Assembly (NCBI GenBank): GCA_011799875.1
Contig: CM022301.1
Coordinates: 86,819,667 to 86,883,666, forward strand
Direction: 5' to 3'
DNA length: 64,000 nucleotides
Source of the DNA: Thinopyrum elongatum
Lineage: Eukaryota; Streptophyta; Magnoliopsida; Poales; Poaceae
The notes under the pieces were generated by a model. The model worked only from the letters and a program-made list of their open reading frames with translations. It did no database searches and was not told the DNA's origin. The stretch's first letter is position 1; each line of letters starts with the position of its first letter. The translations under genes and the position numbers were made by a program. Below, in pieces: positions 54,588 through 64,000 of this stretch.

Positions 54588-57500
54588 TCAGGTGTAATAG
54601 GGCCGGAGATGAGCAATGTTCCACGGCCGACGGGTCTCCTCCTCCGACGTGCGTGAGTCCTCGTGGTCTCGAACATCGATAAGGTACTATGACCCGTTGT
54701 TCAGATTTTTGCTGACCACAAAGGGCCCTTCCCAAGGTGGGGATAACTTGTGCATGTCAGTTTGATCCTGGATAAGCCGGAGCACCAAGTCACCTTCTTG
54801 AAAGGTCCGGGTTTTAACCCGGCGGCTATGATAACGACGTAGGTCCTGCTAGTAAATCACTGAACGAGCCGCCGCAAGGTCATGTTCCTCATCCAGAAGG
54901 TCAAGAGCATCCTGACGTGCTTTTTCATTATCAGCTTCAACATAAGCCGCCACACGGGGCAAGTCGTGACGGATGTCACTAGGGAGAACCGCCTCTGCTT
55001 CGTAAACCATGAAGAAAGGCGTGTAACCCGTAGATCTGTTGGGGGTAGTATTGATACTCCATAGCACCGAAGGCAACTCCTCAACCCAACAACCCGGCGT
55101 CCTCTGCAAAGGGACCATAAGCCGGGGTTTTATTCCTCTCAAGATTTCTTGATTGGCTCTTTCAGCTTGACCATTGGACTGGGGGTGGGCCACAGATGAA
55201 ACGTCAAGACGAATATGCTCTTGTTGACAAAATTCTTTCATAGCACCCTTAGACAGATTGGTACCATTATCAGTGATGATACTATGAAGGTATCCAAAAT
55301 GAAAGATCACCTTTTTGATGAATTGAACCGCCGTCACTGCATCACACTTGCTGACCGGCTCAGCCTCAACCCACTTTGTAAACTTGTCAACTGCCACTAG
55401 GAGGTGAGTCTTTTTATCCTTGGATCTTTTAAAAGGTCCAACCATGTCCAGCCCCCAGACTGCAAACGGCCAAGTAATTGGAATCATCCTCAATTCTTGA
55501 GCCGGCACGTGAGCTCATCTTGAAATTTTTTGACAACCATCGCACTTACTAACCAAATCCTCTGCATCAGCATGAGCCGTCAGCCAATAGAACCCATGAC
55601 GAAAAGCCTTAGCCGCGAGAGACTTAGAACCGGCATGATGGCCACAATCTCCTTCATGAATCTCTCGTAGAATCTCACGGCCTTCCTCAGAAGAAACACA
55701 ACACTGAAAAACCCCTGTAACACTGCATCAGTGCAACTCACCATTGACAATAGTCATTGAGTTAGACCGCCGGGTTATCTGCCTGGCCAAAGTTTCGTCT
55801 TCAGGTAACTCGCCCCGGGTCATATAAGCCAAATATGGAACTGTCCAATCAGGAATAACATGGAGAGCCGCCACCAACTGTGCCTCCGGGTCAGGAATAG
55901 CAAGATCTTCCTCCGTAGGCAATTTAACCGAAGGATTATGCAAGATATCAAGGAAGATATTAGGTGGTACCGGCTTACGCTGGGACCCTAGTCGGCTTAG
56001 AGCATCAGCAGCCTCATTTTTCCGGCGATCAACATGCTCCACTTGATAACCCTTGAAATGACCAGCAATAGCATCAACCTCTCGACGATAAGCCGCCATG
56101 AGTGGGTCCTTGGAATCCCAAGTGCCTGAAACTTGCTGAGCCACCAAGTCTGAGTTGCCAAAACACCTCACCCGGCTTAGATTCATCTCTTTAGCCATCC
56201 GAAGACCATGGAGCAAGGCTTCATACTCAGCTGCATTGTTAGTACAAGGGAACATCAACCTTAGAACATAACAAAATTTATCACCTCGTGGGGAAGTCAA
56301 AACAACTCCAGCCCCCGAGCCTTCCAACTGCCTGGATCCATCGAAGTGAATAGTCCAATATGTGCTATCCGGCTTTTCTTCAGGCATCTGCAACTCTGTC
56401 CAGTCATTGATGAAATCCGCAAGTGCTTGAGACTTGATAGCTGTCCGAGGCATATACTTCAAACCATGGGGTCCAAGCTCAATGGCCCACTTGGCAACCC
56501 TACCTGTGGCTTCTTTGTTTTGAATAATATCTCCCAAGGGAGCAGAACTAACCACAGTGATGGGATGACCAAGGAAATACTGCTTCAACTTATGACTAGC
56601 CATGAACACGCCATAAACCAGCTTCTGCCAATGTGGGTATCTCTGCTTGGATTCAATGAGTACCTCACTGACATAATAAACCGGCCGCTGAACCGGATAT
56701 TCCTTGCCTGATTCCTTTCTTTCCACAACAATTGCCACACTGACGGCTCGACTGTTAGCAGCTACATATAACAACATGGGCTCCTTATCAATAGGAGCTG
56801 CAAGGATTGGCGGCTCAGCCAACTGCTTTTTCAATGCCTCAAATGCCTGATTAGCAGCATCACTCCAGACAAAATGATCTGTTTTCTTCATCATCTGATA
56901 CAGAGGGATAGCCTTTTCGCCCAAACGGCTTATAAACCGGCTTAAAGCCGCAATACGACCTGCCAGACACTGGACGTCATTAATACACGCCGGCTTAGCC
57001 AAAGAAGTGATAGCCTTGATTTTCTCCGGGTTAGCTTCAATGCCTCTTTCAGAAACCAAAAAACCCAACAGCTTGCCTGCTGGCACACCAAAGACACACT
57101 TGGCCGGGTTAAGCATCATCTTGTAGACCCGGAGATTGTCAAAGGTCTCTTTTAAATCATCTATCAAAGTCTCTTTCTTCCTGGATTTCACAACAATATC
57201 ATCCACATAAGCATGAACATTGCGTCCAATCTGGTCATGCAGGCAATTTTGAACACACCGCTGATAAGTCGCCTGGGCACTCTTGAGCCGAAAAGGCGTA
57301 GACACATAGCAGAAGGCTCCAAAGGGAGTGATGAAAGATGTCTTCTCCTGGTCCTTAACTGCCATTTTGATCTGATGATAACCAAAGTAAGCATCCAAAA
57401 AACTCAAACGCTCACAACCCGCCGTAGCATCGATGATCTGATCAATACGAGGGACAGCAAAAGGGTCAGCCGGACAGGCCTTGTTAAGGTCTGTGTAATC

Positions 57501-58880
57501 CGCACACATATGCCAAGTGCCATTCTTTTTAAGTACCAGCACCGGGTTAGCCAACCACTCAGGATGAAAAACTTCAACAATAAACCCAGCCGCCAAGAGC
57601 CGGGCCACTTCCTCACCAATGGCCTTGCGCCTCTCTTCATTAAAACGACGAAGGAATTGCTTGACCGGTTTACACTTTGGATCAACATTGAGAGTGTGCT
57701 CAGCGAGTTCCCTCGGTACACCTGGCATGTCTGAAGGTTTCCATGCAAAGATGTCCCGATTCTCACAGATGAACTCGATGAGCGCGCCTTCCTATTTCGG
57801 ATCCATATTAGCATTGATACTGAACTGCTTGGATGAGTCGCCAGGAACAAAGTCAACCAACTTGGTGTCATCTGCCGACTTAAACTTCAACAAGGGATCA
57901 TGCTCTGTGGTTGGTTTTTTCAAAGGTGTCATATCTGTCGGGTCAACATTATCTTTGTAGAACTTCAACTCCTCTGTCGCACAAACAGACTCAGCATAAG
58001 CAGCGTCGCCTTCTTCACATTCCAGGGCTATCTTCCTGTTACCATGCACCGTGATGGTGCCCTTATGACCCGGCATTTTGAGCTGCAGATAAACATAACA
58101 AGGCCGCGCCATAAACTTGGCATAAGCCGGCCGCCCAAACAAGGCGTGATAAGGGCTCTGAATCTTGACCACCTCGAAGGTTAACTTTTCAGCCCTGTAA
58201 TCGTGATCATCGACAAAAGCTACCTCCAAAGTTATCTTACCCACTGGATACGCCGACTTACCAGGCACCACCCCATGAAAGACAGTAGAAGACGGCTTAA
58301 GATCTTTGTCAGTCAAATTCATACGGCGAAAAGTATCATAGTAAAGGATATTGATACTACTGCCTCCATCCATAAGCACTTTAGTAAACTTGTACCCTCC
58401 AACCTGAGGCGCAACCACCAAAGCCAATTGACCCGGATTGTCAACCCGGGGCGGGTGATCCTCACGACTCCACACAATAGGCTGTTCAGGCCATCGCAAG
58501 TAACGAGGAACTGCCGGCTCAACCGCGTTCACTGCTCGCTTATGAAGCTTCTGATCACATTTGCATAGGCTTGTGGTAAACACGTGATATTGACCGCTAT
58601 TCAACTGCTTCGGATTACTCTGATAACCAGATTGTTGCTGCTGATTCCCTCAACCAGATTGCTGATTAAAACCACCTTGATTACCTTGGCCCTGAAAGCC
58701 GGAGCTTGAACCGCCATCTCCAAAGCCAGGTCCATGAGAGCCGGATCCTGACCCGCCATGCGAGTCGTGATTGTTCTGGAAAAAATTGGAATTTCTATAT
58801 TCCCTCATGATGAAGCAATCTTTCCATAGATGGCTGGCCGGCTTATCCTACGTACCGTGCTTTGGGCAAGGCTGATTCAT
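54588..58880 (-). pseudogene. pol: Tat gag end-pol, copy D
   Basis: Same frame, domains and six nonsense codons as the copy at 28,019-32,311, so the element was dead before the duplication. Two replacements are visible in the RT/RNase H part relative to copy A: Leu to Met in EPLLLYVAANS and Arg to His in FMASRKLKQYF. Both lie in the degenerate first RNase H. Integrase occupies about 54,588-55,720, RT-RNase H 55,728-57,728 and protease about 57,792-58,604. Confidence 0.9.
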
Positions 58881-58902
58881 CATTCACTACTGGAATCAGG
58901 GT

Positions 58903-59330
58903 CTTTGCCATCTGCCAGCTCTTTGCCGTCTGCCAGCTGATGGCAAAGAGGCTGTTTGCCGTCTGTCTTGCCAAAGCAGACGGCAAAGAACCAGCTGATG
59001 GCAAAGAGTGTCTTTGCCATCTGCCACTTATTTGCCGTCTGCTGGCAGATGGCAAAGAGTTCTTTGCCGTCTGCCAGCAGACGGCAAAGACCAAAGTGGG
59101 CCCCATGGGGCACAGCACTGGCTAGGTCAAGCTCTTTGCCATCTGCCAATTCTTTGCCGTCTGCTGACAGACGGCAAAGAATTCTTTGCCGTCTGCCAGC
59201 AGACGGCAAAGTGGTGAGAGGGGGGCCCACAGTGTCACGGCGGGGGCTGTCTAACGGTCACCCCCTTTGCCGTCTGCTGGCAGACGGCAAAGAGGTGGGT
59301 TCTTTGCCATCCACTGGCTGATGGCAAAGC
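58903..59330. repeat. CACTA subterminal repeats
   Basis: More than ten copies of TTTGCCGTCTG or TTTGCCATCTG and their complements, often paired head-to-head as TTTGCCGTCTGCTGGCAGAC and similar perfect or near-perfect palindromes. These correspond to the subterminal binding sites of En/Spm-type transposases. ORFs reading repeated ADGKE or CRLPADG are by-products of the repeats. Confidence 0.85.
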
Positions 59331-59439
59331 CTAGCCCGGCCCCACACCTCTCTCTCTCCCCCCACCTCACCCACCCACCACCCAGCCGCGTTCCCACCCA
59401 GAACTGCCGCCAGCCCCGCCGTTTCCGCCCAGAACCGCT

Positions 59440-59740
59440 GCCAGCCCCGGCGTGCCCCTCCACGCAGCCCCGCCACCCAGCGCCGCCACCCCAGCCCCGG
59501 GCGGCGCCCCACCACCCCAGCCCCGGCGCCCGCCCCTCCACGCAGCCCCGCCACCCCAGCACCGCCGCCAGCCACAGCGCCCGCCCACCACCAGCGCCGC
59601 CAGCCCCGGGCCCCGCCCCACCACCCCAGCCCGCCACCGCAGCCCGCCCCGACGCGCCCTCCACCGCAGCCCGCCCCGGCGTCCCTCCACCGCAGCCCGC
59701 CCCGACGCCGCCCCCAGCGCGGAGGTCCAGCACATCGTCG
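59440..59740. repeat. GC-rich degenerate minisatellite
   Basis: C/G-rich tract built from variants of CCCTCCACCGCAGCCCGCCC and CCCCGGCGCC with an irregular period of about 30 bp in its right half. A noisy version is at about 40,050-40,340. The long Pro-rich, Gly-rich and Arg-rich ORFs on both strands are compositional. It separates the terminal region from the transcribed part of the CACTA element. Confidence 0.6.
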
Positions 59741-61338
59741 CGCCGAGAGAGTTAGCTACTCCGCCTCCTCTACCCCCCCCCCCCCCCAGCGCCGGCGTCT
59801 CCGCCTTGGTTTCCCCCAATTTCCTAGGGTTCTTGGTCACTGAACAGGTTGATATGCCCTTGTTTGTATAAGCTACTGCTTATAGTTGATATACACTCCT
59901 GTTAATTGTTAATTTTGGTTACTGGAGTCATGGTTTGATCTCTAGTTGACTGGCTGTGGTGTTGGTCCATTTACCTACATATACTCACTGTCATGATATG
60001 TCTCTTGGCTTGGCTTAATTATTGTACTCTCATAACTATGATTGTTGCTATTTGTCTTTAGTAGTTATAGCAGGTACTAGTTCCTGTGATTATAGCATGT
60101 ACTAGTTCTTCCTATAAACTAGTTGGTGTTTCAGTTTAAAATGAATATGCTCTGTGTAGTTGTTATGTGGTTTAAAATGAATATGCTCGATGCTAGTTGG
60201 TGCATCCAGTACTACTAGCCCATGTGCTAGTGTTGTGCTGGTGTTCCTACTTGCAGAAAAGTACCAAGTGTAAGTGGTGCTTGTGTTCTGCTATGGCAGA
60301 TCATGATCATGTGCTACTGATGGCCTAGTTCTTCTACTTTTTTTTATATCCGGACTAATTTCCGTATGATTTGTTTCAACCATGTACTGCTAGTTGTGGT
60401 TGTCAAACAAAAAGAATTATTCAGAGGATGAACACTGTTATTCAGAGTTATTTATTCTATTTCTTAACATAGAAGACCTATTTATCTTGAAAGTTCCTTT
60501 CATATCCTTCATGCATTCCAAGTCAGTTCCTATTGCTATGGGATATGGCACACCAACGTCAAATTCTGCATTCTAAAGAACCTGTTATGGCCTTGTGTTG
60601 AGAAGAACATGTACAATCCAGGGGCTCTGCTCTCTAATTTATTTATTCCCTTGGTTGGTTGTTTAGTGCTCCTGTTCTTGGACTGAACTTGATGCAGAAA
60701 ATCTGTAACTCGTTTCTTGTACTGCTACAGCCAATGATTCTTGTAGCACACGGACTCTCCATTCCTGTACTGCTGGATATTTTCTTTTCTTTTCTTCCCT
60801 CACCGTGCTAGTAGCAGTATAGCAAGAACAATGAGGTATTTGTGTAGTTAATCAACTACTAGTTTGATAGATAAATGCCCATGAGATGCTCCTATTGGTT
60901 CCTTGCATTTTTTGTTTTTGTTTTTGTTTATGGAGGTTAATTGTTGGTTGGTAGCAAGCAGATCCATGCTAGTCTGATCCGCAGACGTTCATGGCGGTGG
61001 TAGGGACTTGTCTGTATGCCTGCTGCTGCTGTACTCATGTGCTGTCCTAGATGATTAAATCGATTAGTTGACTGTTCGTTAACTAGAAGAAGAAAACCTC
61101 TTTGCAGGGCCTCGCTGACCACAAGGATAAAAAATAGAGCGCCTCTCTGCCCTTGCAGGTGCCTATGAGCACGGCTTGGGTCGTGATTACTGCTAGTTTG
61201 GAGTGAGAATACACCATAGGTCTCAGCTAGCTTGTTCCGCTGGATGCAAAGGATCACGTCGTGCTGCATAATGTGATTGGGTAGCTAGCCCTGGGGATAG
61301 TTTTGCATTAATCAGTTCAATCAGCCGTTATCATTTCA

Positions 61339-62433
61339 ATCAGTTTCTTTACGCCGCTGGTGAAAGATGTAATGTTACATCCACTGCTGCAAAGTAATAT
61401 AAAGAATGTTGTTATGTTATTTCAGAAAGGAAAAAAATGTTGTTTAGGTTTTTTTAAGGGAGACATGCTGTATATAGTAAAATATTATCTACATCGTTTG
61501 TCCTAGTATTGGACATGGATATATTTTATGACTTTCTGATGATAGACATAATTTACTACTACTACATCCGTTTCTAATTTATCTTTGTCCTTTTGACACC
61601 ACGACACCCAGACACGACACCCCCGACCCCCGACACCTCTTCGGCCTCCTGTTGACCGAAAAGGTGCTTTTCGGCCTTCCAGAGGCCGACGGGGTCATAT
61701 ATTTGTGAATTATGAGTTATGTCATATATTTTCCGATTTTGTTATGAAAAACATCATATATATTTGTGTTGATCGGGTGGATTTAAATGTGCAGTTGTTT
61801 CGTCGCTGCGAGGGTCTGGTGTTCGACGACCTCCCCGTGCGTTCGACGAGCTCCGCCCCTGCGTTCGTGGGTGAGCACAAATGACATCTCCTCCTCTCCC
61901 CCTTCATTTGCTCTGTTCCGGTCTTCGTGCCGATGAAACTTGCTAGCTATAGGTGTCTTCAATCATCAGTATGCGTGACCACTATGTGTCTCCCGTTCGA
62001 AAGGGTTACATCTATAAATATGCATTCATTTGCATATTTATAACCGTGATTCTTTCGAATTGTCAAACGTTATCCATGGACAGCCTGAGTATGTGTAGAT
62101 TGGGTTCATTTTCCCATATGCTCTGCTCCGGATCCGATGCAGAATTTTGTCAGTGCCTCCCTGTTGTTCTCCGGGTACACATCCTCTCTGCTTATTGCCG
62201 AGACGTGTATCAGGAGAACAGCGGGGAGGTGCTGCCGAAATTTTGCGTCGGATCCGGAGCAGAGCATGGGAAAACGAACCCAATCTACACATACTCGGGT
62301 GGGATTAGGACCTATCTTTACCTACTAGCGTCTAGGTTGCATGGACGTAATAAAACTGACAAACTCTATTAACTGATGAATATGGTTTGCTGAATTATGT
62401 ATGTATTTCTTGTGTGTCCAGTAGCTAGGCAAG
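61339..62433. other. Region upstream of TNP2 with fold-backs
   Basis: AT-rich sequence with possible upstream exon sequence near 61,800-61,880 (ending at a GTGAGC donor-like site) and a splice-acceptor-like TGTGTCCAG just before the TNP2 ATG. It includes a short hairpin around 62,014-62,043 and a long inverted repeat at 62,084-62,302. No other ORF appears meaningful. Confidence 0.45.
62084..62302. repeat. Long inverted repeat (hairpin) before TNP2
   Basis: Left arm about 62,084-62,184 and right arm about 62,202-62,302 are reverse complements with a modest number of mismatches. The best block is GCTCTGCTCCGGATCCGATG on the left against its complement on the right. The loop is about 17 bases. 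RNA from this region would fold into a hairpin of about 100 bp. It may be a small fold-back element inserted in an intron. Confidence 0.7.
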
Positions 62434-64000
62434 ATGAGTGATCGTGCGTGGATGTACACCGGTCACACTAGTCAGAAAGACATGACCCATGAATGGATGA
62501 GAAAAACCAAGGGGTTTGTGAGAGCCGCATTTGCAAATGGACAGGAAACAACCTGGTGCCCCTGTGTCCACTGCGACAACTTTCATAAGAAGTCAGAGTT
62601 TGAAATGATCAAACACCTACAGAAGTTGGGTTTCACGCCTAATTATACGGTCTGGACATTTCATGGTGAGTCTGCCCAACGTGCCAGAGCTGAGGAGGGC
62701 CGTCGTCGCACTGACGAGCATGGTACCGGGATGGAAGACATGGTGAAAGACTTTGATGATGCTTGGGATTCGGACGATGAGATGGAGGAATCTGCAAAGG
62801 CCTTCAATGATATGTTGGAGTCTTCAAAACGTCCTCTCCACGAGCACACTGAGCTTTGTCAGCTGGATGCCATCGCACAAGTAATGGCTCTGAAGGCTCA
62901 ATTCAACTTGGGCAGAGAATGCTACGACGCGATGATGACACTATTTGGACGCTTTCTACCCAAAGGCCGTGTAATGCCTGCAAACCTGTATCAGTCAGAC
63001 AAAATCCTCCATGTACTTAAGATGCCCTATGAGAAGATAGATGCCTGTGAGAAAGGATGTGCCTTATTTAGGCTTGAGTATGCGGACTTGAAGTATTGTC
63101 CCGTTTGCCAGTCTTCCAGGTATGTTGAGGTAGACAACGGTATGGGTGAGAAGAGTCAAACAAAAATCCCAGTTAATGTTCTTCGGTATATGCCAATCAT
63201 ACCAAGACTTCAACGTCTTTTCATGGTCGAAGAGACGGCCAGATAGATGACATGGCACAAATTGGGCAAAAGAACCGAACTAGATGCAGATGGGGAGCCG
63301 ATGTTGGTACACACATCGGACGCTTTTGCGTGGAAGCGCTTCGATGCAATACATCATGCTAAAGCGGCAGATCCAAGGCATCCTTGAATCGCCATAAGCA
63401 TGGATGGGTTCAATGTGTTTGGTATGATGGCAACCCAATACAGTTGTTGGCCTGTATTTGTCATTCCACTCAATCTCCCCCCCGGACAGATTATTCAAAG
63501 AAAGAACATTTTTCTGACGTTGATAATTCCGGGGCCCAACTATCCGGGGAAGAATATGAATGTGTACATGCAGCCGCTTAAGGATGAACTGCAAGAAGCT
63601 TGGGATAATGGGATCAAGACATATGACGCCGCTACAAAAAAAAAACTTCCTAATGCGTGCGTGGTACATGTACTCGATGCATGACTTGTCGGCGTATGCG
63701 CTATTCGTTGGCTGGTGTGTGCATGGAAGGTTCCCGTGCCCCACATGCAAGGCAGCTCTTGAGTTTCGTCGGCTGCAGGCGGGTGGCAAGTTTTCTTGCT
63801 TCGACATGCATAGACAGTTCCTGGATCCTCGCCATAAGTTCAGAAAAGACAAGAAGAACTTCATCAAAGGTAGAGTTGTCAAAAACTCTGCACCACCTGC
63901 GTTGATAGGCCAACAGACCCTGGATCAGTTAAACTCTCTCGAGCCGGATCCGGAGCGTCCAGGGTATTTCAAGGGGTATAATTCCGAACACACCTGGACT
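62434..64000 (+). pseudogene. TNP2-like CACTA transposase, degenerate, 3' end outside
   Basis: En/Spm-type transposase, which cuts and joins the CACTA ends. The ATG at 62434 follows an acceptor-like CAG. Residues 1-80 carry the Transpos_assoc-type Cys cluster (TTWCPCVHCDNFHKK). Residues about 90-130 are acidic. The tnp2 domain starts near residue 150 (SDKILHVLKMPYEKIDACEKGC; YCPVCQSSRY), with the catalytic-region motif SMDGFNVFG near 63,400. In-frame stops are TAG at 63244 and TGA at 63385. At an A10 run (63,636-63,645) the frame shifts, and coding continues to the window end in another frame (WYMYSMHDLSAYALFVGW; HGRFPCPTCKAAL; LDPRHKFRKDKKNF). It is inactive as it stands unless the A-run and stops are sequence errors. 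Confidence 0.88.

Larger units (their letters stand above)
49710..58884. repeat. Copy D: tandem duplicate of 23,141-32,315
   Basis: Identical in length to copy A: the offset is 26,569 at every landmark checked (ATG 23249/49818, RT start 31159/57728, CACTA start 32316/58885). Only scattered substitutions separate them, e.g. at A positions near 24,032, 27,280, 27,510, 28,093, 29,991, 30,023 and 30,205. It starts inside intron 1 of the antisense gene, so it lacks that gene's promoter, exon 1 and the 3' LTR. Confidence 0.9.
58885..64000 (+). mobile_element. CACTA (En/Spm) transposon, left part with TNP2 gene (copy D)
   Basis: Starts CACTACTGGAATCAGGG after ATT. Subterminal palindromic repeats fill about 58,900-59,330, a GC-rich minisatellite 59,340-59,760, AT-rich intron-like sequence 59,800-62,420, and a TNP2-type transposase gene begins at 62434 and runs off the window. 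Terminal CACTA, subterminal repeat type and transposase family agree. The right terminus and target duplication lie outside, so completeness cannot be judged. Confidence 0.93.

Noticed and set aside
22700..59000. Four tandem copies of a retrotransposon unit as a true array
   Set aside because: Copies B and C carry read-like indels and the diagnostic bases of A and D respectively, so two true copies plus an untrimmed noisy overlap explain the data better.

Overview
This window is repeat-rich nuclear DNA of a grass, most likely a Triticeae species (wheat, Aegilops or barley relative). It holds Athila- and Tat-type Gypsy retrotransposons nested in one another, a Stowaway MITE starting CTCCCTCCGTCCC, a hAT element, a CACTA (En/Spm) transposon with a TNP2-type transposase, and a terminal-inverted-repeat element carrying a captured gene. 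I see no intact single-copy host gene, tRNA, rRNA or CRISPR array. The retrotransposon reading frames carry nonsense codons or frameshifts, so nearly all coding entries are pseudogenes.

Layout. 97-3327: a TIR element carrying a broken captured gene with a row of VKxEPxSP motifs, split by a 1.6-kb solo LTR (1482-3083) with perfect 5-bp target duplications. 3486-3578: Stowaway MITE. 4419-5388: LTR, primer-binding site and gag start of a Gypsy element. 5389-5678: truncated LTR. 5679-14241: Athila-type Gypsy (LTR, tRNA-Asp PBS, gag, protease, RT-RNase H-integrase and an extra 3' ORF), cut at its 3' end by a Tat-type Gypsy (14242-21707) whose gag holds a hAT element (16574-17451). That Tat element is cut in integrase by a second, minus-strand Tat element (21708-32315). 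The second element carries, on the opposite strand to gag-pol, a spliced multi-exon gene with its own TATA box (about 22.5-26.7 kb): the antisense ORF of the Tat lineage with a 'putative gypsy type transposon' domain. A CACTA element starts at 32316 inside its gag.

From 32886 onward the window repeats itself. 23141-32885 (copy A) and 49710 onward (copy D) match with a constant offset of 26569 and only a few substitutions. Between them, 32886-49709 re-covers parts of both copies (B and C) with about 1.3% net single-base losses and a 640-base A/C-only then G/T-only stretch. At every diagnostic substitution I checked, B agrees with A and C agrees with D. The simplest reading is a real tandem duplication of about 11.6 kb (A and D) whose gap was filled with an uncorrected long read without trimming its overlaps. 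Its only new information is the CACTA continuation at about 40.05-41.93 kb and the duplication junction at about 41,930. Genes in 32.9-49.7 kb should not be counted as independent copies.

58885-64000 is the best copy of the CACTA element: terminal repeat, palindromic subterminal repeats, a GC-rich minisatellite, a long fold-back hairpin, and the start of a degenerate TNP2 transposase gene that runs off the end.
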